The notes under the pieces: generated by a model | Databases searched by the model: none | The model's input: the letters and a program-made list of their open reading frames with translations, nothing else | Told to the model about the DNA's origin: nothing | Position numbers and translations under genes: made by a program | Assembly: GCA_002353935.1 (NCBI GenBank) | Contig: DEKP01000007.1 | Span: 1-55,828, forward strand | Length of the DNA: 55,828 nucleotides | From: Ruminococcaceae bacterium UBA2719 | GTDB lineage: Bacteria; Bacillota; Clostridia; Oscillospirales; Acutalibacteraceae | Direction of reading: 5' to 3' | Part shown: in pieces, positions 18,224-26,370 of the stretch | Layout: every line of letters starts with the position of its first letter | How positions within the stretch are numbered: position 1 is the first letter of the stretch

Positions 18224-19145
18224 AGTATGCACTTTGTTAAAAGAAAATAATAATTTTCATATTTTGACGCACAACTATCCCGACGGCGATACTCTGGGAA
18301 GTGGGTTTGCCCTTTGCTGTGCTCTAAGAAAACTTAAGAAAAAAGCCAATGTAATAGTAGACGGAAATTATCCGTCAAAATTTACATATCTTAACGAAAA
18401 CTATAAAGATCAGAATTTTGTGCCTCAGTATATAGTTAGCGTTGATGTAGCTTCCAGAGCGTTGTTGACTAAAAATGTACAACAAGAATATGAAAAAATT
18501 AATCTTAGCATTGATCACCACGCAACTAACACTATGTTTGCAGAAAATGTATACGTAGACGGGCAGTGCGCTGCATGCTGTGAGATTATTTATCAAATCA
18601 TCTTAGATCTCGGCTTAGAAATTGACGAAGATATGGCTGCGTCTATTTATACCGGGGTTTCGACAGACACAGGCTGTTTTTGTTATTCAAACACCACAGA
18701 AAATACACATATAATTGCAGCAAAAGTTATGCCTTATTGTGACTGGAAAAATATCAATCAGATCAATTTTGCGATTAAATCACGCGCTAAACTTAAGATG
18801 GAGCGTATGGTTTATGACACAATGGAGTTTTATGCAGGAGGCAAGTGCGCTATAATATATACAACTCTTGCCATGCAAAAAGCTCTTGGAGCAGGCGACG
18901 ATGAGATGGAGGGGTTGGCGTCTATTCCGCGCGAGATAGAAGGTGTTTTGATGGGCATCACCATGCGGCAAAAGGACGACGGAACGTTTAAAATTTCTGT
19001 TAGAACTAACGGTGATATAGATGCCGCTGAGTTTGCAGCAAAATTCGGCGGAGGCGGACATAAAGGCGCAGCGGGCTGCTCAATCAAGGGAGACCTTTCA
19101 ACAGTCAAATATAAGCTTATCAAAGCAGCAGAAGAGTTTCTATGA
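18201..19145 (+). CDS. nrnA: DHH-family nanoRNase / pAp phosphatase NrnA
   Basis: Degrades very short RNAs and dephosphorylates 3'-phosphoadenosine 5'-phosphate. Metal-binding residues are H24, D28 and D30 in THNYPDGDTLG, an aspartate in SVDVAS, and D105-H106-H107 in SIDHHATN. The DHHA1 domain ends with the glycine-rich FGGGGHKGAAG. AAGGAGG precedes the ATG inside rbfA. The stop overlaps the truB start (ATGA). This position in the infB operon is usual for Firmicutes. Confidence 0.94.
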   Translation: MRRITLGEVCTLLKENNNFHILTHNYPDGDTLGSGFALCCALRKLKKKANVIVDGNYPSKFTYLNENYKDQNFVPQYIVSVDVASRALLTKNVQQEYEKINLSIDHHATNTMFAENVYVDGQCAACCEIIYQIILDLGLEIDEDMAASIYTGVSTDTGCFCYSNTTENTHIIAAKVMPYCDWKNINQINFAIKSRAKLKMERMVYDTMEFYAGGKCAIIYTTLAMQKALGAGDDEMEGLASIPREIEGVLMGITMRQKDDGTFKISVRTNGDIDAAEFAAKFGGGGHKGAAGCSIKGDLSTVKYKLIKAAEEFL

Positions 19146-20038
19146 ACGGCGTATTAGTTATCAACAAAGAGCAGGGATATACCTCTTTTGATGTTGTTGC
19201 CGTTGTCAGAAAAACGTTGAATATCAAAAAGATAGGGCATACAGGCACCTTGGATCCAAATGCGACTGGAGTACTTCCTGTTTTGTTGGGATCTGCGACA
19301 AAAGCGCAGGATATTATGCCTGATTCGGATAAGGTGTATTTGGCGGATTTTAAATTTGGCGAAAGCACAGATACACTTGATATATGGGGAAAAGTGATTG
19401 ACAGATCAGACAAAAAGGTGACTCTAGCCCAGTTTAACGAGATTTTGACTAATTTTACAGGAGAAATAGAGCAAGTACCGCCGATGTATTCCGCTGTATC
19501 TGTAGGTGGAAAAAGGCTGTATGAGTTCGCCAGAGAGAATATCACGGTAGACAGAAAAAGCAGAAAAGTGACAGTTTATTTATTAAGGCTTTGTAGTTTT
19601 GATGAAGAAACTCAGGCAGGCAGAATAGAGGTAAAATGCTCGAAAGGCACATATATCCGTACGCTGATTGACGATATAGCTAAAGCTTTAGGTACTTGCG
19701 GCGTAATGACTGCGCTTAGTAGGATCTATGCCTGCGGTTATAGCATCAGCGAGGCGATAACTTTAAAAGAGCTAAAAAGTTTTATAGACGAAGGTACAGT
19801 GGAAAAACATATAAAAAGCACAGAAAGCATTTTTAAAAACTATGATGAGGTAAAAGTTAGCGATAAACAGGCTATACGTTTTTCAAACGGAAATCCGCTT
19901 GACCTTTACAGACTGAATAAAACTCAAAACTTTGAAGATAAAAAGATATTTCGCGTAAAAGACAAAGGCGGAGTATTTTTGTCACTCGGCATAGTTGATA
20001 CAGCAAAAAACGAACTTAAAATGTACAAGCATTTTTAA
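19142..20038 (+). CDS. truB: tRNA pseudouridine(55) synthase TruB
   Basis: Converts U55 of the tRNA T-loop to pseudouridine. The catalytic aspartate is D38 in GHTGTLDPNATG. PPMYSAVSVGGKRLYEFAR and CSKGTYIRTLIDDIA are the other signatures. At 298 residues it is complete, with a C-terminal PUA-like part. It overlaps nrnA by 4 bases and ends the operon here; ribF, which often follows, is missing. Confidence 0.95.
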   Translation: MNGVLVINKEQGYTSFDVVAVVRKTLNIKKIGHTGTLDPNATGVLPVLLGSATKAQDIMPDSDKVYLADFKFGESTDTLDIWGKVIDRSDKKVTLAQFNEILTNFTGEIEQVPPMYSAVSVGGKRLYEFARENITVDRKSRKVTVYLLRLCSFDEETQAGRIEVKCSKGTYIRTLIDDIAKALGTCGVMTALSRIYACGYSISEAITLKELKSFIDEGTVEKHIKSTESIFKNYDEVKVSDKQAIRFSNGNPLDLYRLNKTQNFEDKKIFRVKDKGGVFLSLGIVDTAKNELKMYKHF

Positions 20039-20198
20039 GATTTTTCATATTCAGAAACAGTCTTTTGATAGTAATATTTTTAAAAGCAGACTTGACATTT
20101 GTGCGCAGAATTTAGAAACGCAGCGTTAAATTTGCAGAAAAGGTATGTGTCGCAAGTTCTGTTTGCCTTAAATATAACTTTGAAAGGAGCAAAATATT

Positions 20199-21056
20199 AT
20201 GGGTGATTCAATTTCAAGTAAACCTAAACATATAAAAAAACAAAGGCGTGGACCACGCGTTATATTTTATATAATTTGCGGGGTGCTTTTGGTAGTGTTT
20301 TGCTTTTCTGCATTTAAATTAACCGACGGATTATTAAAGTCAAAGCATGAGAAAGAGGCGTTTGAAGAACTTGCAGAGATTGTTGCAAAAAATGTGCCGG
20401 CGACTAAAGATGAACAAACAAAAAACACCTCTGATAAAAATCCGGATTCAAACTCTTCGGATGATTCAAAAGGCTCTGATGCACTTGTTCAGTATGTCAC
20501 GATTTATGAAATGAATAACGATTTCTTTGGCTGGATTTCTATAGACGGAACTAAAATAAATTATCCCGTTATGTATTCTCCCGACAGCCCGGAATACTAC
20601 ATAAATCATGCGTTTGACGGATCAGTTTCAGTTAGCGGCGTTCCGTTTGTTGACAGCAGATGTTCTACTGACGGAAAGTATTTTTTGATTTACGGTCATC
20701 ACATGAATAACAAAACCATGTTTGGTGAGCTTCCCTATTATGCTGATCAAAGCTACTGTGAGGCTCATTCTGTAATAAACTTTGATGTTTTAAATGAAGA
20801 GCGAGAATATCAGGTGGTTGCAGCGTTTTACAGCAAAGTCTATGATGAAAAAGAAACCGATAAATTTAGATATTACGACTATTATGATCTGTCTGATAAG
20901 GATGTGTTTGAAGATTACGCCAGACAGGTGAAGAATGAAGCTTTATATGACACAGGCATTGAATTGAATTACGGCGATGAGCTTATTACGTTGTCTACCT
21001 GTAACTACCACACAAAAGACGGCAGATTTGTCGTAGTAGCTAAAAGAATTGGTTAA
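20199..21056 (+). CDS. Class B sortase
   Basis: Membrane-anchored transpeptidase that cleaves sorting signals and attaches proteins to the cell wall or to pili. A basic N-terminus precedes one membrane helix (about 20-43), then a low-complexity D/S/K linker (about 70-100) and the sortase barrel. Candidate catalytic residues are H167 (IYGHHM), C268 (LSTC) and R276 (GRFVVVAKR). AAAGGAG precedes the ATG. No protein with a sorting signal is encoded nearby, so the substrate lies elsewhere. It ends at a strong bidirectional terminator. Confidence 0.92.
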   Translation: MGDSISSKPKHIKKQRRGPRVIFYIICGVLLVVFCFSAFKLTDGLLKSKHEKEAFEELAEIVAKNVPATKDEQTKNTSDKNPDSNSSDDSKGSDALVQYVTIYEMNNDFFGWISIDGTKINYPVMYSPDSPEYYINHAFDGSVSVSGVPFVDSRCSTDGKYFLIYGHHMNNKTMFGELPYYADQSYCEAHSVINFDVLNEEREYQVVAAFYSKVYDEKETDKFRYYDYYDLSDKDVFEDYARQVKNEALYDTGIELNYGDELITLSTCNYHTKDGRFVVVAKRIG

Positions 21057-21060
21057 AAAT

Positions 21061-21106
21061 AAAAACTGCATAGCTGTTCAACACTTGGCAGCTGTGCAGT
21101 TTTTTG
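21061..21106. terminator. Bidirectional terminator between sortase and GNAT genes
   Basis: AAAACTGCA..AGCTG pairs with CAGCT..TGCAGTTTT (one mismatched pair), loop 12, T6 rightward and A5 leftward. It serves two convergent genes. Confidence 0.85.
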
Positions 21107-21116
21107 TTAACGTTTT

Positions 21117-21635
21117 TTAATTTTTATATTCAAAAATTGTAGTTTCCAACTCGAGACATTTCCAGCTTTCGCCTAAGATATTATAGTATTCAAATTTAGA
21201 ATTTTTTGTGTCTTTAAATCCTGCTGCTTTATAACAATTATAGGCGGCTGGGTTATTTTCAAATACACCCAGCGTAACTTTTTCTGCTTTTAATATTTCA
21301 AAGGCGTATTTTAACGATAGAGATATCATCTCTTTTCCCAAGCTCTGTCCTCTTTTTTTATCATCAACAATGATAAAACCAAATCGCAAAATTTTCTTAT
21401 CTTTATCTGTAAAACGCATAATAAGATGACCAATTATACCGCTTTCATCAAAAGCGGTCATAGCAAAAAAATCATCTGACATAGCGAAAGAATTGTAGTG
21501 AGCGTTTATATCGTCGGCGGTAATGGGATAGTGATCATATCTGTCGGCGCACCATTGTCTGAATGAAAATTCGTTTTTTATCCACGAAACAATAGTTTTT
21601 GCGTCACAGGCTTTATATGGTCTTAATCTAATCAA
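21117..21635 (-). CDS. GNAT-family N-acetyltransferase
   Basis: A 172-residue acetyl-CoA-dependent acetyltransferase of unknown substrate. The core strand RFGFIIVDDKKRGQSLGKEM holds the acetyl-CoA pyrophosphate loop, and LGVFENNPAAYNCYKAAGF is the usual C-terminal GNAT segment. The start is TTG, with GAGG at a good distance. It lies 23 bases downstream of the DUF6062 gene and is probably co-transcribed with it. Confidence 0.88.
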   Translation of the reverse strand: MIRLRPYKACDAKTIVSWIKNEFSFRQWCADRYDHYPITADDINAHYNSFAMSDDFFAMTAFDESGIIGHLIMRFTDKDKKILRFGFIIVDDKKRGQSLGKEMISLSLKYAFEILKAEKVTLGVFENNPAAYNCYKAAGFKDTKNSKFEYYNILGESWKCLELETTIFEYKN

Positions 21636-21658
21636 AACAATTACCTCTTTATATCAAA

Positions 21659-22348
21659 TTATGTAATATCTTTTGCAGTTAAAAATTTTACGCTGCGTTC
21701 TATAGAATCCTTGGAATTTTCAAAATCTTTGCCGGCGTTTCTATAATCAAACATAGTTGTAAATTTTGTCACGTCATCATAAAGGGCGTTGATATAATTT
21801 TTGCACAAAGAAGTTGTAACATCGCAAAATTCGGACAGATATTTTTTATCAATGCTTTTTTTATTCAGATTCTTCATTATAAAAGCGAAGTGTTCAAGGC
21901 AAAGGTACTTTTGATTTTTGTAAAGCTTTCGAAATTCTTCATCTATGCCATATTGCGCGAATACTGTTTTTAAAAGATGGATGATGTCGTGCTCTATCCT
22001 GTCGCAAACATAGCAAGAGGTTGAAAGCTTATCTATATATTCAAGACTTGATTTAGATAATATAGTGTTTGATTTTTCTTTAAAAACCGCATTACGGATT
22101 TCGTCCAAATGAGTTTGTAAAAGCAAAGCGTTTGAAAGCCGCGGGCCGTGTTTTATCATTTTTTCATAGTGATGATGGCAAAATCCTTTTTTATTTGTAA
22201 CAACGCGTACGTCGGGCGCCATCATAGCAGAACCGGTAATAAACTCAACATACTGTTCTTCGAGCATATTGTGCATATTGCAGATAGGGCAGCCGTCGCT
22301 CATTTTAAAAATATCGTTGATCGGGATGGTACATATATTTTCTTTCAA
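21659..22348 (-). CDS. DUF6062-like cysteine/histidine-rich protein
   Basis: A 229-residue soluble protein with two repeats of a possible metal-binding pattern: CPIC (near 20) with FCHHHYEKM (near 57), then CYVCDRIEHD (near 112) with LCLEHF (near 150). It resembles the uncharacterised clostridial DUF6062 family; the family name is from memory. Function is unknown; zinc binding is suggested by the paired Cys-x-x-Cys and His clusters. The start is TTG with an AAGG-type site. Confidence 0.7.
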   Translation of the reverse strand: MKENICTIPINDIFKMSDGCPICNMHNMLEEQYVEFITGSAMMAPDVRVVTNKKGFCHHHYEKMIKHGPRLSNALLLQTHLDEIRNAVFKEKSNTILSKSSLEYIDKLSTSCYVCDRIEHDIIHLLKTVFAQYGIDEEFRKLYKNQKYLCLEHFAFIMKNLNKKSIDKKYLSEFCDVTTSLCKNYINALYDDVTKFTTMFDYRNAGKDFENSKDSIERSVKFLTAKDIT

Positions 22349-22454
22349 ATTATCACAACCTTGTTCTTGAATGCTTCGCAGATATTATTATAGCATATTA
22401 TTATAAATTGTGATATAATTATTTTATAATTTTATGAAATGGTAAAAGTGGAAA

Positions 22455-23288
22455 ATGAAAGAGAAAAAGATTATATTTGAAAATATTACAGACCTTGATT
22501 TAGCGCAAACACTAGACTGCGGTCAGGCTTTCAGATGGACTGAAAATCCGGATGGTACATTTTGCGGCATAGTTAATAAAACGATAATTAAGGCAGAACT
22601 GAAAGACAGCGCTTTAACTCTTTATGGGGCGGATGAAAAACAGCGGGAGTTTTTTAAAACTTATTTTGATTTAGATTATGACTATCAAAAAGCGAAAGAA
22701 TTTTTAAGCGGAACGCATTTGGTCATGAGTGACGCTGCAAAGTTCGCCGGCGGTATAAGAATTTTGCGCCAGGATTCATTTGAAGCGTTAATATCTTTTA
22801 TTATATCGCAAAATAATAATATATCTCGCATAAAAGGGATAATCGGCAGGTTGTGCGAAAATTTTGGCGAAAAAATAGGTGACGGTGATAATATAAGCTA
22901 CGCCTTTCCAAAGGTTGAAGTTCTTGCTTCTTTATCAAGAGAAGATTTAGCGCCTATAAGAGCCGGATTTAGAGACAGATATATTATTGATGCAGCAAAA
23001 AAGGTTGAAAACGGTGAGATTGATTTAGAAAAAACAGCAAAAATGAATTATGCCGACGCTCAAAAAGAATTGATGAAAATTAAGGGAGTCGGCGTTAAAG
23101 TTGCTGACTGCGTTCTTTTATATGGTATGCATCGCTTAGAATCTTTTCCGAAAGATGTTTGGATGAAGCGAGCAATGAGCGTCCTTTTCTCAGATATGGA
23201 CAGCGCTGTGTTCGGCGAATACGCAGGTATAGCACAACAATATATTTTTCATTACTCACGTATGCATCCTGAGCTTTTTAAACAGTGA
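22455..23288 (+). CDS. 8-oxoguanine DNA glycosylase/AP lyase (OGG1-like, HhH-GPD)
   Basis: Excises oxidised guanine from DNA in base excision repair. The N-terminal domain contains DCGQAFRW, as in OGG1/AlkA-type enzymes. The helix-hairpin-helix KIKGVGVKVADC (208-219) carries the catalytic lysine K215, and D234 in FPKDVWMK is the conserved aspartate. The 277 residues fit clostridial Ogg. The ribosome binding site is weak. It is divergent from the DUF6062-GNAT pair. Confidence 0.93.
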   Translation: MKEKKIIFENITDLDLAQTLDCGQAFRWTENPDGTFCGIVNKTIIKAELKDSALTLYGADEKQREFFKTYFDLDYDYQKAKEFLSGTHLVMSDAAKFAGGIRILRQDSFEALISFIISQNNNISRIKGIIGRLCENFGEKIGDGDNISYAFPKVEVLASLSREDLAPIRAGFRDRYIIDAAKKVENGEIDLEKTAKMNYADAQKELMKIKGVGVKVADCVLLYGMHRLESFPKDVWMKRAMSVLFSDMDSAVFGEYAGIAQQYIFHYSRMHPELFKQ

Positions 23289-23411
23289 TTTTTCTTTATA
23301 ATTTTTAACCACCCCGCTTTGTAAAAAATTTTTATAAATACAATTTTAAAAATAAAAATTTTACATAAATAAATCTTTTGCCGATACAAAAAATAATATC
23401 GGGGTGTTTTT

Positions 23412-23837
23412 ATGAATGATAATGAAATGCTTAATTTTATATACAAAAACGCACAAATGGGAGTTGTAGGAATTGACGCGGTTGAAAGTTTCTCTCAATC
23501 TTCACAAATGGTAAGAGAGTTAAAAGCACAAAAACAGGAATACAACAAAATTGCCGAAACAGCGAAAAGCATTATAAAACGCAAAAACGGTAAACTCAAA
23601 GAAATCCCCGAAGCAGAAGAAAAAATGGTCGGCGTTATGTCGAGAATGAAGCTTATTATGAATAGCACCGACTCAAAAATTGCACAGATGATGATACAGG
23701 GAAGCGCTATGGGAATATCAAAAATAATCGAGCACAAAGACGATTATGACGGCAAAAGCCGAGCGGTTGTATCCTTAGCTAATAAGCTGAAAAAAACCGA
23801 AGAATATAATATAGATAATATGAAAGCGTTTTTGTAA
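23412..23837 (+). CDS. Conserved helical protein, function unknown
   Basis: A 141-residue, almost wholly helical protein beginning MNDNEMLNFIYKNAQMG and containing MMIQGSAMGISKI. I recall this type as common in Clostridia but without a known function. It has no membrane segment and no signal peptide. The pattern suggests a four-helix bundle. The start follows GGGGTG. A clear terminator closes the gene, so it is a single-gene unit. Confidence 0.75.
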   Translation: MNDNEMLNFIYKNAQMGVVGIDAVESFSQSSQMVRELKAQKQEYNKIAETAKSIIKRKNGKLKEIPEAEEKMVGVMSRMKLIMNSTDSKIAQMMIQGSAMGISKIIEHKDDYDGKSRAVVSLANKLKKTEEYNIDNMKAFL

Positions 23838-23854
23838 GTTTATTAAATGCTCAG

Positions 23855-23890
23855 AAAACGGACAGCAGAAATTTATGTTGTCCGTTTTTT
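23855..23890 (+). terminator. Terminator after the helical protein
   Basis: AAAACGGACA pairs with TGTCCGTTTT, loop 14, followed by T run. Confidence 0.88.
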
Positions 23891-24038
23891 GTTTACATTT
23901 TTCTATTATTGATATATAATAACTACTGAATAAACACCAACTTTCCGTTGGCATTTGGGTGAAATACATTTTTATTTAATTTTGTCTCAAAATTTGAGGT
24001 TTGTTTCAGAATGTATCAGTAAAACTTTGGAGGATAAA

Positions 24039-24173
24039 ATGGAAGTATTATTTATAGCTGCCATGCTGTTACTATTGATTTCAACAGATTTTTGTTTGTC
24101 CTCTACATTTTCTATCGAAATCGAGGCAAAGAAGCCAAGCGCATTTATGAAAGCGCGTTGCTTGCTTAAGTAG
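24039..24173 (+). CDS. Possible small membrane peptide (44 residues)
   Basis: An ATG after an ideal GGAGGATAAA site opens a 44-codon frame with a hydrophobic stretch (VLFIAAMLLLLISTDFCLSS) and a basic tail. The frame runs open further upstream but without a better start. A GCGC/GCGC hairpin overlaps its 3' end. There is no recognised family, so this is a candidate only. Confidence 0.35.
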   Translation: MEVLFIAAMLLLLISTDFCLSSTFSIEIEAKKPSAFMKARCLLK

Positions 24174-24298
24174 ACACTGATTAATTCGGATGCGTAAATC
24201 GCACCGTCAGATTTTTCGTTAGAGTGTACAAATAATCCGCGTGCATAATGACGTATGGATAGGGATGCTACTCAATAAATAGTTAACTTGACAAAATC

Positions 24299-24330
24299 CT
24301 GTTGAAAAAATCAACAGAATATGATATATT
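24299..24330 (+). promoter_or_regulatory. Promoter overlapped by an inverted repeat
   Basis: TTGAAA (24302-24307), 17-base spacer, TATATT (24325-24330) with TGA before the -10. The perfect inverted repeat CTGTTGA-5-TCAACAG (24299-24317) covers the -35 and is a candidate operator. The preceding stretch 24174-24298 showed nothing I could assign. Confidence 0.55.
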
Positions 24331-24370
24331 CTATTTATAGATAATTAGTATAATGATAGGAGTGAGAAGG

Positions 24371-24994
24371 GTGGAGAAGTTTGTTATCACAATTAACCGT
24401 TACTGCGGTTCCGGTGGAGCGACCGTCGGAAGAAAAATTGCCGAAAAGCTGAATATCAGTTTTTATGACAAAGAGATGATTGATTTAGCCAGCGAAGAAA
24501 ACGGAATGCTTACTCAGGCAGACGAACGTGTCAGAGACTCGCTTTTTTCACGGGTTGCAGATGACGGATATGACGGAAATCTGATCACTCCCGAGAGCTC
24601 TGATTTTGTACCGTATCAGGATCTGTTTAATTATCAGGCTAAAATCATCAGAGATTTGGCCGATAAGGAAAATTGTGTGGTAGTAGGACGCTGCGCGGAT
24701 TTTGTGCTCAGCGAGCATGAAAATTTGATTCGTGTGTTTATTTCTGCGGATGAACAGACTTGTATTCAAAATGAGATGAAACGCCTTGATATAACTAACC
24801 GTCAGGCTAAGGAGCGCATCAACAAAATCAATTTGTACAGAAAAGCATACTATCGTCATCATACGGGCATGTCTTGGCACAGCACGCGCCACTATGATAT
24901 CAGTCTGAGCACCAGCAAGCTGTCTTATGATGAGTGTGCCGATATGGTGATAGAATATTTAAATAAGGTGTTGGCAAAAAATAAAGATGAATAA
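24371..24994 (+). CDS. Cytidylate kinase-like family protein
   Basis: A nucleotide-kinase-fold protein resembling the cytidylate-kinase-like family found in clostridia. It opens with ITINRYCGSGGATVGRKIAEKL, a P-loop-like glycine-rich segment, then ISFYDKEMIDLAS, VVVGRCADFVL and the lid-like RLDITNRQAKERINKIN. GTG at 24371 is preceded by AGGAG at 8 bases; the upstream ATG overlaps that site. The true substrate is unknown. Its end overlaps the next gene by 8 bases. Confidence 0.82.
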   Translation: MEKFVITINRYCGSGGATVGRKIAEKLNISFYDKEMIDLASEENGMLTQADERVRDSLFSRVADDGYDGNLITPESSDFVPYQDLFNYQAKIIRDLADKENCVVVGRCADFVLSEHENLIRVFISADEQTCIQNEMKRLDITNRQAKERINKINLYRKAYYRHHTGMSWHSTRHYDISLSTSKLSYDECADMVIEYLNKVLAKNKDE

Positions 24995-25205
24995 AAAGAA
25001 ACGACACACAAAAGAGGCGCTTGTCGCTTTAGGAATTTCTTCTGTATTGCTTGCTTTGGTTATCTTTGCGAGCATTTGGTATGAGAATCATTTTAATGTG
25101 AAATTTGATACGATCGGCATGATAGTCTCAGATGCAATCGGCTTTGTGTTGGTATTTTTCATTATTTTTCATTATGAAAAGCGTACGAACGACGGCAATG
25201 ATTGA
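24987..25205 (+). CDS. Small two-helix membrane protein at the element boundary
   Basis: A 72-residue protein with membrane segments at about 12-33 and 43-62 and charged ends. It is coupled to the cytidylate-kinase-like gene by overlap. Its TGA stop falls within ATTGAGTGGG, the first bases of the integrative element end (the second copy of that end reads ATCGAGTGGG). The native C-terminus may therefore have been changed by the insertion. Function unknown. Confidence 0.65.
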   Translation: MNKKKRHTKEALVALGISSVLLALVIFASIWYENHFNVKFDTIGMIVSDAIGFVLVFFIIFHYEKRTNDGND

Positions 25206-25293
25206 GTGGGAGTAATCCCCAAACCGCCAAAAAGCGTATAAACAAGCGGTTTCTGCCGTGTGATTGTCCTCGTTGGCAACAGAATGGCAACAT
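25202..25293. repeat. Left element end, copy 1, with paired 8-mers
   Basis: Starts GAGTGGGAGTAA and has CGTATAAACA at 25235-25244. It ends with TGGCAACA-GAA-TGGCAACA (25274-25292). It aligns without gaps to 32739-32829. The paired 8-mers look like integrase arm-binding sites. Confidence 0.75.
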
Positions 25294-25316
25294 TATTTGA
25301 ATTATTGTAAAAATAT

Positions 25317-25355
25317 AGAGCTATCAGATTTTCTGTAAGTCTGATAGCTCTTTTT
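25317..25355. terminator. Terminator inside the left element end
   Basis: AGAGCTATCAGA pairs with TCTGATAGCTCT (12 bp) around an 11-base loop, followed rightward by TTTTG. It would stop chromosomal transcripts entering the element and closes the minus-strand regulator. Confidence 0.85.
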
Positions 25356-25366
25356 GTTTTGCGTTA

Positions 25367-25897
25367 TTAGTCTTTGTTTATTTTGTCTTGGAACGATGCT
25401 GTCATAGCTTCGCTCAATTCCTGTGAGGGAGCTTTCGCATAATTGACATTGGTATACTTTGGATAGTTATAACGCCACTTGTCGTAATCGTCTTTGCCGA
25501 TTTCGCCATTGCGGTATTTTTCACGCTCTGCGCACCAAACGTGAAGCTCGTCTAAAAGATTTCTTGCTTCTCTGCTGTTGAATGGATCAACACGCATAAT
25601 GATCTCGCCGTCTCTTTTCTCAATCGTCAGCCCGTAAATGTCTTCTAAGGTAAATAGAGTGTGCATAAGACCAATATAGGAATCAATATCAGGTACGTTT
25701 AATGCGTCGGGAGATATGCCGAATACCTCCGCAAGTTTATTTGTTAAATCTGCTTTCGGCGATCTGGTGCCGGATTCATACTGTGCCATTCGGATGTCTG
25801 CGGTTTTCTCAGGAAAACCTACTAAACAGCCTAAATATTTTTGTGTCATTCCACGCAGATTTCGGAAAAATCTAATTCTTTCACCAATAGCCATCAT
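25367..25897 (-). CDS. XRE-family regulator of the integrative element
   Basis: Helix-turn-helix repressor-type protein of about 176 residues. The N-terminal domain has IGERIRFFRNLRGMTQKYLG and YESGTRSPKADLTNKLAEVFG, as in Cro/C1 proteins. The C-terminal 100 residues are unassigned. Two adjacent ATG codons (25897 and 25894) follow AAGGGG; upstream codons of the longer frame lie in the promoter. It is divergent from the excisionase-integrase genes, and both promoters contain the same AACA-N-TGTTTAGTATA motif, so it probably represses both directions. Confidence 0.87.
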   Translation of the reverse strand: MMAIGERIRFFRNLRGMTQKYLGCLVGFPEKTADIRMAQYESGTRSPKADLTNKLAEVFGISPDALNVPDIDSYIGLMHTLFTLEDIYGLTIEKRDGEIIMRVDPFNSREARNLLDELHVWCAEREKYRNGEIGKDDYDKWRYNYPKYTNVNYAKAPSQELSEAMTASFQDKINKD

Positions 25898-25927
25898 TAA
25901 TTGCCCCTTTTTTGTTTTGATATAACT

Positions 25928-25957
25928 ATAATAACATATATGTTTAGTATATGTCAA
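25928..25957 (-). promoter_or_regulatory. Promoter and operator of the XRE regulator
   Basis: Minus strand: TTGACA (25952-25957), 18-base spacer, TATTAT (25928-25933). On the plus strand the spacer reads AACATATATGTTTAGTATA (25933-25951), containing the palindrome AACATATATGTT. Confidence 0.65.
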
Positions 25958-25999
25958 GCCAACCAAAACAAAAAAGTTAAATATTTTCTTCAAATGCAC

Positions 26000-26028
26000 T
26001 TGACATAAACAAAAATGTTTAGTATAAT
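26000..26028 (+). promoter_or_regulatory. Promoter and operator of the excisionase-integrase genes
   Basis: TTGACA (26000-26005), 17-base spacer, TATAAT (26023-26028): a consensus promoter. The spacer holds the perfect inverted repeat TAAACA-4-TGTTTA (26006-26021), matching the motif in the divergent promoter. A leader of about 145 bases follows, with a small ACCGT/ACGGT hairpin near 26069-26086. Confidence 0.7.
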
Positions 26029-26173
26029 GATATTAAACAAATAGCGTTAAGTTATTGGTTTAACCGTTGTACGCCACGGTAATGACGTATCCGCTCGGGC
26101 GAATCGGAATGCGGTCAGAAAGTATCCGACACTAAATAACAATAATAATATTTTTCAGAAAGGGGGAATTTGA

Positions 26174-26368
26174 ATGGACGGTACAAGCTTTATGAGTGTT
26201 GATGAGGTAGCTCAGACACTGGGGGTTTCTAAATCCTACGCCTATAAAATCGTACATCAGCTTAACGCCGAACTTAAGGCAGAAGGCTATTTAACGATTT
26301 CGGGGCGAGTAAATAAACAGTATTTTATTGAGCGCACCTGTTACGGTGTGACAAAGAAAGAGAGGTAA
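26174..26368 (+). CDS. Excisionase-like helix-turn-helix protein
   Basis: A 64-residue basic protein with a winged/MerR-like helix-turn-helix: MSVDEVAQTLGVSKSYAYKIVHQLN. Its size and its place directly before the integrase are those of excisionases (recombination directionality factors) of Tn916-type elements. GGGGG precedes the ATG. Only 2 bases separate it from the integrase gene. Confidence 0.78.
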   Translation: MDGTSFMSVDEVAQTLGVSKSYAYKIVHQLNAELKAEGYLTISGRVNKQYFIERTCYGVTKKER

Positions 26369-26370
26369 CT

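Noticed and set aside
23955..24038. Longer version of the 44-codon frame starting at 23955
   Set aside because: The upstream part has no ribosome binding site and overlaps a probable untranslated stretch; GGAGG serves the ATG at 24039.
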